64,000 nucleotides of DNA from Scytonema millei VB511283 (GTDB lineage Bacteria; Cyanobacteriota; Cyanobacteriia; Cyanobacteriales; Chroococcidiopsidaceae). The stretch is taken from NCBI RefSeq assembly GCF_000817735.3, contig NZ_JTJC03000002.1:1-64000 (forward strand). Direction: 5' to 3'. The translations under genes were made by a program, and so were the position numbers. The notes under the pieces were generated by a model, which saw nothing but the letters and a program-made list of their open reading frames with translations, had not been told where the DNA came from and made no database searches. Positions within the stretch are counted from its first letter, which is position 1, and every line of letters starts with the position of its first letter. Below, in pieces: positions 25,777 to 36,986 of the stretch.

Positions 25777-26346
25777 GTGGGTTTATTTGACGATTTCAGC
25801 CGTTTTTTAGAAAGCCGTTTAGAAGAATTCTTGCGGAACAATCCCCATCTAGAAATAGAAGCGCTATCGGAACAGTTGCGGCAACAAGAGGAAGATACTT
25901 TAAAGTTAATTGCAGAACTCCAGTTACAAGAAAAGCGATCGCAAGACGAAATTCTCACTACAGCACAAGAAATTCAAAAATGGCACATTCGGATTGAGAA
26001 AGCAAAAGCGGCTAATCGGCTTGACTTAGCAGAACCAGCACAGCAACGAGAAGCAGCGTTATTGCGCGAAGGAAATCAACGCTGGGGACAAATGCAAGGA
26101 ATTAAGGAACGGATTAATCAAGCGAAAGAATTACTCAAAAAAGTGCAGCAACGCCGTCAGGAGGTACAAGCAAAAGCCGCGCAAGTGCAGGCTAATCGTA
26201 CTACTCAGGCTTCTCAACGCTTTGATACGGCTGGCTGGAATCAAAGTCGCAGCTTCTCCAGCGGTGCAGACGATTTGGATGCAGCTTTTCGCCGTTGGGA
26301 AACTGACGATGAGTTGGAAAAGCTGAAGCGAAATATGGGTAAATGA
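25777..26346 (+). CDS. TIGR04376-like cyanobacterial coiled-coil protein
   Basis: 189 residues from the GTG at 25777, which has GGAG nine bases upstream and gives the typical start (V/M)GLFDDFSRFLESRLEEFLRNNP. The rest is a long helical coiled coil rich in Gln, Glu and Arg, with a short C-terminal segment ending AAFRRWETDDELEKLKRNMG. The start and end match a cyanobacterium-specific family I know as TIGR04376; its function is unknown. A longer frame from an ATG in the preceding palindrome is judged unused. Confidence 0.8.
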   Translation: MGLFDDFSRFLESRLEEFLRNNPHLEIEALSEQLRQQEEDTLKLIAELQLQEKRSQDEILTTAQEIQKWHIRIEKAKAANRLDLAEPAQQREAALLREGNQRWGQMQGIKERINQAKELLKKVQQRRQEVQAKAAQVQANRTTQASQRFDTAGWNQSRSFSSGADDLDAAFRRWETDDELEKLKRNMGK

Positions 26347-26661
26347 GCAAGGCAAAAGTTAAAAGGCAAAAGTCAAAATATTGACAACAAGATTTTTCAG
26401 ATTCGAGCGTTAAACTCGGTTACTGATGTGGTGAGAGTCAATGTCTCTTGCCCAACAGTAAACAAATTTTGAGGTGATATCTTTGACGTGCGATCGCGAA
26501 AGCATTTTGTCTTAAGAGCGGTCAAATGAATGGTAAAATAATGCCGTTTGGTAATTAACAGATGTATTATTGTCAAAGTCGTGGATTTTATCTTATTAAC
26601 TTAAGCTGTCAAAATTTGGTTGCAAGCGAAGATGAGAATATAGTTAAAGAGTATTGTAAAA
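26347..26661. other. Intergenic stretch, no gene seen
   Basis: Contains a short GGCAAAAGTTAAAAGGCAAAAGTC repeat after the upstream stop codon, then A+T-rich sequence that probably carries the promoter of the small membrane protein gene at 26662. No RNA structure or coding frame was recognised. Confidence 0.4.
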
Positions 26662-26979
26662 ATGAAAACTAAAAAAAGATTCAATCAACAAGAATTTCAA
26701 AAAATCCTCTCTGGATTATTTTTTCTACTAGGAATTCACCTAGCTATTTTAACAGTATTAAAAGTTGCAGCATTTTTTATTAGTACGTTTAATACTCTGT
26801 TAGCTGCCAATACTATTTTAGTTGGTTTTTACATAGGGATATGGCAATTATTTTATGCGATTCCTATTATTCTGTGGTTAAAACGCACGCAACAATGGGG
26901 CAGAATGAAAGGAGTCATTATTGGTACTGTAGTTACATTTATGACAAATATTTCTATTTTTCTGAGTTTTTTAAACTGA
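26662..26979 (+). CDS. Small three-span membrane protein, unknown
   Basis: 105 residues, mostly hydrophobic. Three likely transmembrane segments: ILSGLFFLLGIHLAILTVL, LVGFYIGIWQLFYAIPIILW and GVIIGTVVTFMTNISIFLSF. A basic N-terminus (MKTKKRF) is consistent with an N-in orientation. There is no recognised family and no obvious ribosome-binding site, but the consistent hydrophobic pattern supports a real gene. It stands alone. Confidence 0.65.
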   Translation: MKTKKRFNQQEFQKILSGLFFLLGIHLAILTVLKVAAFFISTFNTLLAANTILVGFYIGIWQLFYAIPIILWLKRTQQWGRMKGVIIGTVVTFMTNISIFLSFLN

Positions 26980-27036
26980 TAGAGACAGCGAGTAACAAGC
27001 CAAAGAGTGGTGTGTGGTACGTAGCTGAATTCTTAG

Positions 27037-27077
27037 TATCTAGTCACCAGCCACCAGCCACTAGTCACTAACAACTG
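27037..27077. repeat. CTAGTCACCAGCCACCAGCCACTAGTCACTA tract
   Basis: Five or six CCACCAG/TCACTAG heptamers between convergent small genes; same family as 16910-16945 and 63830-63850. Confidence 0.8.
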
Positions 27078-27078
27078 A

Positions 27079-27324
27079 TTACGATTTCGTTTCATCCAAA
27101 AAACGATCGCCACTATCCGATCCCGATCGATCGCTAGGATAGCCAGCACCAGCTAGTAGATCGTCAATAACTTTACCAAAAATGCTTTTATTGGAATTTG
27201 AGCCGATCGCTAAAAACAAGCCGCCTAATATATAAATAGGCAATGGTAAGGACAAGTGTTTCATCCAGTCGAATAACTGAGCGATCGCAAATAGGATAAA
27301 AAAGCAGGCGATCCAGATTCTCAT
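27079..27324 (-). CDS. Small two-span membrane protein, unknown
   Basis: 81 residues. The ATG at 27324 is preceded by GAGGA at seven bases, better than the GTG two codons upstream. Two hydrophobic segments (MRIWIACFFILFAIAQLF and LPLPIYILGGLFLAIGS) are followed by a charged tail rich in Ser, Asp and Gly. Short cyanobacterial hypothetical; the function is unknown. Confidence 0.65.
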   Translation of the reverse strand: MRIWIACFFILFAIAQLFDWMKHLSLPLPIYILGGLFLAIGSNSNKSIFGKVIDDLLAGAGYPSDRSGSDSGDRFLDETKS

Positions 27325-27779
27325 CTTCACTTCCTCACAATTGTGGCTAGATAGAGGATAATCGATTTATCACATAAATGACAGCTTTTATAGCGATCGC
27401 GTCCAGAGTAGTAATATTTACTGAGTATAATGTCACGCAAAGACGCAGAGGCGCAAAGGAAACTTCACATCTTGGGGCGATCGCCAGATTCATTTAGCAT
27501 TGTTCCATTTTGATTCAATAAATGTCATTTTTTATACAAAATATTGCAAAATCTTGACGTTATCAGAATTTTATCCATTACACGCCAAGAGAAATGATTA
27601 CTTAATGTAATATTAACTAGTGTAATAAAATATATGTTAAGAAAACTACTGTTTCTATAATTATTATCAGTCTAGTTATCAACTGTAAATCTTAAGAAGA
27701 GTAAGTCAGCAATGCAATTGTGAATGAGGATCGCCACAGCGCGATCGCGGCTTCGATCCGGCAACCAGCCTAGAAACCT
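27325..27779. other. Intergenic stretch, no gene seen
   Basis: A+T-rich, with a CACAATTGTG palindrome near 27340 and the phrase CGCAAAGACGCAGAGGCGCAAAGG near 27435, a low-complexity motif. Probably includes the promoter of the histidine kinase gene. Confidence 0.4.
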
Positions 27780-30194
27780 ATGCGATTTCTGTATAAATTC
27801 CCTACCCAAGTCTTAGGTAAGACTTCTTTACAAAATCTACTTCTAACTGCTTTTGTGTTGCAAGTTATTGCAGTAGTAGGATTGGTAGGAAATCTTTCGT
27901 TTAAAAATGGACAAAGGGCTGTCAACGATCTTGCCGAACGATTGCAAACTCAGATTGCCGAACGCCTTTACTTACAGCTAAAAACTTATTTACAAACACC
28001 ACATCTACTCAATCAAGTCAATCAAAACGTCATTGAAGAGAGTTTACCAAAAGCATCTTTAGATGAATTTGAAAGCTTATTGCTAAACCAAATGCAGTCG
28101 TTTGAGATCGTTCCCTATACAGCGTGGGGAAATCAGAAAGGAAAGTATGTCGGAATCGATCGCCTCAGGGATGGCAGGCTGCATATTGAAGTTGTCAACG
28201 ATCCATCTCATCCTAAATATTATACATATACAGTCAACAGTCAAGGACAGCGCGGAAAACTCGTTCAAGTCACTCCATATTACGACCCAAGAACTCGCCC
28301 CTGGTATAAAGAAGCAGTTCAAAAGGGTAAAGCTGCGTGGAGTCCTGTTTATATTTGGTTCAATCAAAAAGAGATGGCGATCGATGCAGTCTTACCAGTT
28401 TACGACCAAAAACGAAATCTAATTGGAGTCTTAGATACTCCTTTAAAACTCTCAAGAATTAGCGATTATCTAAAATATATTCCCATCAGTAAATCGGGAC
28501 AAATTTTTATCCTCGATCGCTCTGGTTTACTGGTAGCATCTTCAGACAGTTATCAACCATTCTCGATGGCGCCAGGAGGCAAATTGCAACGCCTCAAAGC
28601 ATCAGAAAGTAAAAATCCATTGGTTCGATCTACGGCGCGATATTTAACTGCAAACTCAAACAAATTAACAAATACCGATCTCCCACAACGGCTAGCTTTT
28701 AACCAAGATCGCCAGCGATATTTTGTAGACATACATCCTTTTCGGGATAGTTGGGGGATTGATTGGCTGATAGTTGCGGTGATTCCAGAAGTTGATTTCA
28801 TGGAGGATATCTACGCGACGACTCGGACAACAGTTCTGCTGTGTGTTCTGGCTTTACTCGTAGCAGTCATCATTGGAATTTTCACAACTCGATGGATTGC
28901 CAAACCAATTCAACGCTTAAACGCTAGTGCTAAACATATCGCCAACGGAGAATGGGATAAAACTGTAGAAGAACTCGGACGTTCGGATGAAATTGGGGAA
29001 CTGGCTAAATCCTTCAACAGTATGGCGGTGGAATTGCAAAAGTCTTTTGCCGAGATGCAAGACTTGAACGCAGCGCTATCAGCCAGCGAACGGCAACTGC
29101 ATCAATTTTTAGAAGCCGTACCCGTTGGCGTAATCGTTCACAATTCAACTAGTAAAATTTCTTATGCCAATCAGACAGCACAGCACCTACTCGGCAACAT
29201 TATCTCAGATGCTACATCAGAGGAATTAGTAAAATTTTATCAGCTCTATCGCGGCGATCGCCCCTACCCGACTGAGGAATTACCAATGATGCGGGCATTA
29301 AAAGGCGAAACTGTTATTGTTGACGATTTGTCACTGCATCAAGATGGCAAAGTTCTTCACCTTGAAGTCCGTGCTACGCCAATTCGAGAGGATTGCGGCA
29401 ATATTGCCTATGCTATCGTTGCCTTTACTGATATTAGCGATCGCCGACGAGCCGAGCAAGAAATCAGAGAATTAAATCAAAGCTTAGAACGCCGTGTTAG
29501 CGATCGTACAGCCGAACTTGAAGCCGTTAACAAAGAACTAGAAGCATTTTCTTATTCAGTCTCCCACGACCTGAGAGCGCCATTACGACAAATTGACGGC
29601 TTTAGTCAGATCTTACTCAGTCGTTACACAGACAAGCTAGACGATCGCGGTGAAAACTACCTTCAGCGCATTTGCGGTAACATTCAGCAGATGGGCGAAC
29701 TCATAGATGGCTTGCTAGCTTTGTCGCGGGTGAATCGTAGCGAGTTGCAACGCACGGAAGTCAATTTGAGTCAATTAGCCACCGAAATCGCCGCCAAGCT
29801 TCAGGAAACGCAACCAGAAAGACAAATTGAATGGGCGATCGCGCCAGAAATAATTGTTAGTGGAGATGCTAGATTGTTGGGCGTGCTGCTAGAAAATTTG
29901 CTGAATAATGCCTGGAAATATACAGCGAATCAAACCCAACCTCGGATTGAATTTAATGTTTTACACCAAGAAAACGGTCAAGTCGTGTATTTTGTCCGCG
30001 ACAACGGTGCGGGCTTTAATATGAATTATGCTGACAAACTCTTTGTAGCTTTTGGGCGCTTGCATTCACCTGCTGAATTTCCAGGTACGGGGATTGGACT
30101 AGCCACAGTTCAACGGGTCGTTCACCGTCATAGGGGACAAATTTGGGCGGAAGGAAAGGTGGGAGAAGGCGCAACTTTCTATTTCACACTTTAG
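27780..30194 (+). CDS. Cache-HAMP-PAS sensor histidine kinase
   Basis: 804-residue membrane sensor kinase. TM1 is near residues 18-38, then an extracytoplasmic Cache sensor (~40-340) with the DPRTRPWYKEA and WSPVYIW blocks, TM2 near 350-372 and HAMP (~370-425). One PAS domain follows (~440-560), then HisKA with His596 in SYSVSHDLRAPLR, and a HATPase domain with ENLLNNAWKYT, DNGAGFN and GTGIGLATV. The HisKA/HATPase pair is of the phytochrome-like class. The domain layout suggests sensing of a small periplasmic ligand such as an amino acid or organic acid. No response regulator is adjacent. Confidence 0.93.
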   Translation: MRFLYKFPTQVLGKTSLQNLLLTAFVLQVIAVVGLVGNLSFKNGQRAVNDLAERLQTQIAERLYLQLKTYLQTPHLLNQVNQNVIEESLPKASLDEFESLLLNQMQSFEIVPYTAWGNQKGKYVGIDRLRDGRLHIEVVNDPSHPKYYTYTVNSQGQRGKLVQVTPYYDPRTRPWYKEAVQKGKAAWSPVYIWFNQKEMAIDAVLPVYDQKRNLIGVLDTPLKLSRISDYLKYIPISKSGQIFILDRSGLLVASSDSYQPFSMAPGGKLQRLKASESKNPLVRSTARYLTANSNKLTNTDLPQRLAFNQDRQRYFVDIHPFRDSWGIDWLIVAVIPEVDFMEDIYATTRTTVLLCVLALLVAVIIGIFTTRWIAKPIQRLNASAKHIANGEWDKTVEELGRSDEIGELAKSFNSMAVELQKSFAEMQDLNAALSASERQLHQFLEAVPVGVIVHNSTSKISYANQTAQHLLGNIISDATSEELVKFYQLYRGDRPYPTEELPMMRALKGETVIVDDLSLHQDGKVLHLEVRATPIREDCGNIAYAIVAFTDISDRRRAEQEIRELNQSLERRVSDRTAELEAVNKELEAFSYSVSHDLRAPLRQIDGFSQILLSRYTDKLDDRGENYLQRICGNIQQMGELIDGLLALSRVNRSELQRTEVNLSQLATEIAAKLQETQPERQIEWAIAPEIIVSGDARLLGVLLENLLNNAWKYTANQTQPRIEFNVLHQENGQVVYFVRDNGAGFNMNYADKLFVAFGRLHSPAEFPGTGIGLATVQRVVHRHRGQIWAEGKVGEGATFYFTL

Positions 30195-30198
30195 AAAT

Positions 30199-30252
30199 AG
30201 CCGTCAGGTTAAAACCTGCGGCTACACAGACAAAGTTCGCGCAGGCGAACTT
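30199..30252. repeat. Double hairpin repeat downstream of the histidine kinase
   Basis: Hairpin 1 TAGCCGTCAGGTT-AAAACCTGCGGCTA, spacer CACAGACAA, hairpin 2 AGTTCGC-GCAG-GCGAACT. Hairpin 2 and its spacer match the element at 20212-20244. It may terminate the kinase transcript. Confidence 0.8.
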
Positions 30253-30278
30253 ATTTTACGTTCTTCCCGACTTCCGCA

Positions 30279-31523
30279 TTACTCACAAGGGTATCCCCGT
30301 CGATTTCCCGTACCCCCAGGATTCCAAACGCGGCGATTTCTCCCTTGTTGGCTGTACTTCGGATTTTGCGTTCCACAGGCGATGCGGTTGCGGACGACAA
30401 AAGCGGTATCTGGGTTGTCGCTGAATAAGCCATCTACACCCAAGCGGTAAAATTGCTCGTATTCTGCTTCTGGGTTATTGGCGTAGTCGATCGCTAAAAA
30501 GAAAGATTCGTTGCGGAAAGTATAAGGATGGACGAGTAAACCTGCAGCGTGTGCGTCATCTATTAAAGATGTTGGTTCTGCTGCTAAGCGCCTGTCGGCT
30601 TCGCTAAGTTGTCCGTCACCGTTTACATCATCTGGCTTGCCATCTCCATTTTCATCCACAGATTCACTGGGAATAATTAATCTTTTAAAAGGTCCAATTC
30701 CATCGGCATATTCGGCAATTTTTGCTAGTTCTTTAGGAGATGTCAAATCGCCATAGGTACGCGAATCGCCGCTGACGACAAAATCATAGGGTTGGGCATC
30801 AGCTTCATCGAATAATTGTACCAGAGGTACATTAACTAATTTGTTTAGTTGCTTTAAATTTGCAGTTTCAAAAGATTGAATAAATACTGGATCGTCGGCA
30901 TCATCTAAATTATTCTGTCTTAAGACTTTGGCTAGAGGTTCTTCTAAAGATAGATCGATATAATCGAAGTAAGTTGGATGTTTTGTTTCAGGATAAATTC
31001 CAATGACTCTTCCAGTTTCAATACTTTTGCGCTTAGCTAAGTCGATAACTTCTTGCAAAGTTGGTACTTCATAAAGTCCGTCAAATTGTGCCGAACCTGG
31101 ACGCAATTCGGGTATGCGTTCTTTAGCTTTAAGAGTTTTAATTTCTGCTAGTGTAAAGTCTTCAGTAAACCATCCAGTAATTTCTGTACCGTCAATAGTT
31201 TTAGTCGTTTTGCGCTTGGCAAATTCAGGGCGATCGCTGACATCTGTTGTTCCGGTAATATCATTTTCATGCCGTGCAATCAGAACCCCATCCTTAGTAG
31301 AAACCAAATCCGGTTCGATATAGTCAGCACCCATGGCGATCGCTAACTCATAAGCTGCTAAAGTGTGTTCTGGACGATAACCGCTTGCACCTCTGTGTCC
31401 GATAACAATTGGCGGCTTACCTGTTAACGTATCAGCTTGCGATCGCTGTGCATCCACCCTATCTGCACCAACTAGTGCTGCAACTGCTGATGCTAGCACG
31501 ATTAAGCGAGAAAGACGCAACAT
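30279..31523 (-). CDS. Secreted glycerophosphodiester phosphodiesterase with EF-hand-like insert
   Basis: 414-residue GlpQ-like enzyme that hydrolyses glycerophosphodiesters to glycerol-3-phosphate and alcohol, probably periplasmic. The ATG at 31523 has GAGGAGTG upstream and starts a signal peptide ([19 protein letters not shown]). GDPD motifs are [39 protein letters not shown] and YPETKHP. An insert near residue 290-310 reads [15 protein letters not shown], two DxNGDG Ca-binding loops as in EF-hands or dockerins. The last ~30 residues are unusual and basic. It could scavenge phosphate from lipid headgroups. Confidence 0.9.
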   Translation of the reverse strand: MLRLSRLIVLASAVAALVGADRVDAQRSQADTLTGKPPIVIGHRGASGYRPEHTLAAYELAIAMGADYIEPDLVSTKDGVLIARHENDITGTTDVSDRPEFAKRKTTKTIDGTEITGWFTEDFTLAEIKTLKAKERIPELRPGSAQFDGLYEVPTLQEVIDLAKRKSIETGRVIGIYPETKHPTYFDYIDLSLEEPLAKVLRQNNLDDADDPVFIQSFETANLKQLNKLVNVPLVQLFDEADAQPYDFVVSGDSRTYGDLTSPKELAKIAEYADGIGPFKRLIIPSESVDENGDGKPDDVNGDGQLSEADRRLAAEPTSLIDDAHAAGLLVHPYTFRNESFFLAIDYANNPEAEYEQFYRLGVDGLFSDNPDTAFVVRNRIACGTQNPKYSQQGRNRRVWNPGGTGNRRGYPCE

Positions 31524-34097
<2,574 letters not shown>

Positions 34098-34601
34098 CAG
34101 TTATCAGTTATCAGTTATCAGTGTATAGACGTTACATGTAACGTCTGTACAAAGCGATCGGTTATCAATGAAGACTGATGCGTAGCGAGTGGTTGAGAAG
34201 GACTCACAAAAAAATTAATGAATTTTTTCGTATTAATACTGAGGTTAGTTAAAAAAACTTGCCCTTCTAATAGTGAAGGTACAAAGTATAAAAACTAGAC
34301 ATCTTACTTGATACTTTGACTTTTAGAAAATGAATAGAAATAACACTTATTATTTTGGTTGCAGCTTTATGCAATATTTACATTGGCATACTTCTGCATT
34401 ACAGTCAGTCCGATCGCACGCTAGCACCCAGTCATCCACCAATTGCCATTCTCAAACCAACAGCATCGCCCAAACGGAAAGTTGAACTCACGACTCAATC
34501 TCCAACGATGGCTGTTGAGCTGTATCAAGTTCTACTAAACCTGGAGCCGAGATCGGTTAATTTAGATTGATGCCTTAAATTGTAATTCAGGCTACATCAT
34601 C
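34098..34601. other. Intergenic region upstream of ntcB
   Basis: Begins with CAGTTATCAG heptamers overlapping the ligA end, then the palindrome at 34123-34150. A weak 71-codon frame (34355-34570, TTG start, hydrophobic N-terminus) ends 31 bases before ntcB; it has no family or ribosome-binding site and is not called. No GTA-N8-TAC NtcA box was found by eye. Confidence 0.5.
34123..34150. repeat. GTATAGACGTTACATGTAACGTC-type palindrome
   Basis: Near-perfect palindrome with centre ACATGT; same family as 39124-39153 (GTAGAGACGTTATATGTAACG). Confidence 0.8.
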
Positions 34602-35723
34602 ATGCGGCTAGAACAGTTGCAAGCCTTTTTGGCGATCGCGGAATCAGGTAGCTTTCAGCAAGCAGCACGCAAATGTGGAGTTACCCAATCGACAATTAGC
34701 CGGCAAATTCAAGCCTTGGAAGCCGACTTAGAAGTGCAGCTATTTCATCGGACAGCGCAGGCTAAGCTGACTTTGGCAGGAGAGAGACTGTTACCCCGCG
34801 CCCGTAAGATTTGCCAGGAATGGCGCTACGTTACGGAAGAGCTAGCAGATTTGATGGCGGGGAAACAACCGGAACTGTGTGTTGCAGCAATCCATTCTTT
34901 GTGCGCCCACTATTTACCTCCAGTGCTACAACAATTCTGTCGCAATTATCCCGATGTCCAATTGCGCGTCACAGCGTTGGGGAGCGATCGCGCTTTAAAA
35001 GTCCTCAAGGATGGATTGGTAGATCTGGCGATCGTCATGAATAATCGTTTTTTGACGACCAGTCCCGAAATGGTGACGGAAGTGCTATACGATGAACCCA
35101 TTGAGGTTTTGGTGGGAGCGAATCATCCATTGGCACAATACGAGCAGATTCCCTGGTTAGAACTCATCCGCTATCCTCAAGTTGTATTTAAAGACGGTTA
35201 TGGAATGCAGCGTTTAGTACAAGAGCGTTTCGATCGCCTGGGTGCTACGCTCCAAGCCGTGCTGGAAGTGAATACTCTCGATGCCTTTCGCGGAGTAGCG
35301 CGACAAGGAGAACTGATCGCCCTATTGCCGCAGTCTGCCCTAGTAGAATCGCGTCTCGATCCTACTCTTGCCGTTCGTCCAATCGCTAACACTGACAACA
35401 ATGGTTCTCTTGCACCAGGTTCTAGCTTATCGCGTCAAGTCGTCATGGTAACGAGTCAGGATCGACTCAGCATTCCACCGATTCAATATTTCTGGCAACT
35501 GGTGCGAGAACTCGTACCACCTAAATTGAGTGTAGGAGAAGAGGAGACGTGGGGAGACAAGGGAGACAAGGGAGAGGGGAGAGACAAGGAAGCTGAGGGA
35601 GCTGAGGGAGCTGAGGGAGCTGAGGGAGCAAGACAATTCACGCATTCAAAATTTTCCTACACCCCACACCCCACACCCTACACCCCACACCCCACACCCC
35701 ACACCCCACAACCTATTCACTAA
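34602..35723 (+). CDS. ntcB: NtcB-like LysR-type activator of nitrate assimilation
   Basis: 373-residue LysR-type regulator. The N-terminal winged helix (MRLEQLQAFLAIAESGSFQQ, CGVTQSTISRQIQALE) is followed by a substrate-binding domain (ALKVLKDGLVDLAIVMNN, DAFRGVARQGELIALLPQSAL). Sequence pattern and the downstream cnaT neighbour match ntcB, which in other cyanobacteria activates the nir operon in response to nitrite. The last ~60 residues (EEETWGDKGDKGEG..., four EGA units, then TPHP units) are translated intergenic repeat not expected in the family (~310 residues). Stop lies seven bases before cnaT. Confidence 0.85.
   Translation: MRLEQLQAFLAIAESGSFQQAARKCGVTQSTISRQIQALEADLEVQLFHRTAQAKLTLAGERLLPRARKICQEWRYVTEELADLMAGKQPELCVAAIHSLCAHYLPPVLQQFCRNYPDVQLRVTALGSDRALKVLKDGLVDLAIVMNNRFLTTSPEMVTEVLYDEPIEVLVGANHPLAQYEQIPWLELIRYPQVVFKDGYGMQRLVQERFDRLGATLQAVLEVNTLDAFRGVARQGELIALLPQSALVESRLDPTLAVRPIANTDNNGSLAPGSSLSRQVVMVTSQDRLSIPPIQYFWQLVRELVPPKLSVGEEETWGDKGDKGEGRDKEAEGAEGAEGAEGARQFTHSKFSYTPHPTPYTPHPTPHTPQPIH
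35537..35715. repeat. Intergenic-type repeats forming the ntcB 3' end
   Basis: GGGAGACAAGG units, four GAGGGAGCT units, AGACAATTCACGCATTC, then seven or more CACCCCACAC units. The same module order is seen in the untranslated gap at 9590-9700. The repeat stays open in the ntcB frame throughout. Confidence 0.9.
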
Positions 35724-35730
35724 TGAAGTC

Positions 35731-36831
35731 ATGAGCAACGCATTTAGGGATTTACTGCGGAAGGTAGGAAGCGGTAATCATACAGGAGAGGATTTAACTC
35801 GCACGGAAGCAGCCGCAGCAACCCGAATGATGTTGTTGGGGGAAGCAACCCCTGTTCAGATTGGTGCATTTCTGATTGCCCACCGGATTAAACGTCCTAC
35901 AGGGGCAGAACTGGCAGGCATGTTGGATGTTTACGACGAACTGGGACCAAAGCTAAAACCTATCGATAGCCCCCGTCCGGTGATGGTTTTGGGCATTCCC
36001 TACGATGGACGCGATCGCACCGCGCCGATTAGTCCTCTCACTGCCCTATTGCTAACGGCTGCGGGGCAACCTACGATTATGCATGGTAGCGATCGGATGC
36101 CGACTAAGTACGGCGTGCCACTTGTGGAGATCTGGCAAGGTTTAGGAGTCGATTGGACGCAACTTGGATTAGATCGAACTCAGCAAGTTTTTGAGACTAC
36201 TGGTTTGGGATTTGTCTATTTACCACAGCATTTCCCTCCAGCTCAGAAAATATTTGAATATCGCGATCAGATTGGCAAGCGTCCGCCTTTTGCCACGATG
36301 GAATTAATGTGGTGTCCCTATGCCGGAGCCGCGCAGATTGTGACGGGATACGTCCATCCTCCCACAGAGCATATGTTTCAAGTTGCCTTGTCTTTACGCG
36401 GTACAAGCAACTTTACGACAGTCAAAGGATTAGAGGGTAGTTGCGACTTACCCCGCGAACGGACAAATATTATCGGTTTATCTACACCCGACACAACCGA
36501 TGAATCGGGGTTAATTGCGATTGAACGTTTGCACCTTTCACCCCGCGATTATGGTTTTAGCAGCCACAACGTACCCTGCGATAGGACCGAACATTTAGTA
36601 GCAGATATGCGATCGGTCTTGCAAGGAAAACCCTCAGAAATGATGCAATCTGCGATTTGGAATGGCGGGTTTTATTTATGGCGGGCTGGGATTTGTCCCA
36701 ATATTCAGGCGGGAATCGATCGCGCAGCAGCAATGTTTGCTAGTGGAGAAGTAGCGCAACAACTAACGCGAATTATTCAAGCAATTGAGTCAATTCAAAC
36801 TCGCGATCGCTCCTACAGCAAACTTTTATAG
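35731..36831 (+). CDS. cnaT: CnaT-like protein (anthranilate phosphoribosyltransferase fold)
   Basis: 366-residue member of the nucleoside phosphorylase class III / TrpD fold, seen in EDLTRTEAAAATRMMLLGEATPVQIGAFLIAHRIK at the N-terminus and glycine-rich loops such as GSDRMPTKYGVP. It lacks a convincing anthranilate site and is not in a trp operon. The position seven bases after ntcB matches cnaT, which in Anabaena is needed for expression of the nitrate assimilation operon by an unknown mechanism. The name rests on family resemblance plus synteny. Confidence 0.8.
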   Translation: MSNAFRDLLRKVGSGNHTGEDLTRTEAAAATRMMLLGEATPVQIGAFLIAHRIKRPTGAELAGMLDVYDELGPKLKPIDSPRPVMVLGIPYDGRDRTAPISPLTALLLTAAGQPTIMHGSDRMPTKYGVPLVEIWQGLGVDWTQLGLDRTQQVFETTGLGFVYLPQHFPPAQKIFEYRDQIGKRPPFATMELMWCPYAGAAQIVTGYVHPPTEHMFQVALSLRGTSNFTTVKGLEGSCDLPRERTNIIGLSTPDTTDESGLIAIERLHLSPRDYGFSSHNVPCDRTEHLVADMRSVLQGKPSEMMQSAIWNGGFYLWRAGICPNIQAGIDRAAAMFASGEVAQQLTRIIQAIESIQTRDRSYSKLL

Positions 36832-36856
36832 TAGTTATTTGTCATTTGTGAGCAAG

Positions 36857-36877
36857 TAGGTGGGCAATGCCCACCTA
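36857..36877. terminator. TAGGTGGGCAATGCCCACCTA palindrome after cnaT
   Basis: Perfect 21-base palindrome with a single central A, 25 bases after the cnaT stop. It may act as a terminator although no U-run follows. Same family as 25730 and 37599. Confidence 0.55.
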
Positions 36878-36986
36878 ACCATTATTTGTATTACGCAAAT
36901 TTACTGTTGACCGAGAGATTTTTTCTTAAGTAGAGTAGACAGCGATCGCTTTACAGGTATCTACTTTTGTATAACTTCTCATCCAT

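Noticed and set aside
30251-30433. Possible frameshift at the end of the glycerophosphodiesterase gene
   Set aside because: An alternative frame of 60 codons exists, but neither version of the C-terminus matches family sequence, so a frameshift cannot be shown.
34355-34570. 71-codon frame before ntcB
   Set aside because: TTG start without ribosome-binding site and no family; possible but unsupported.
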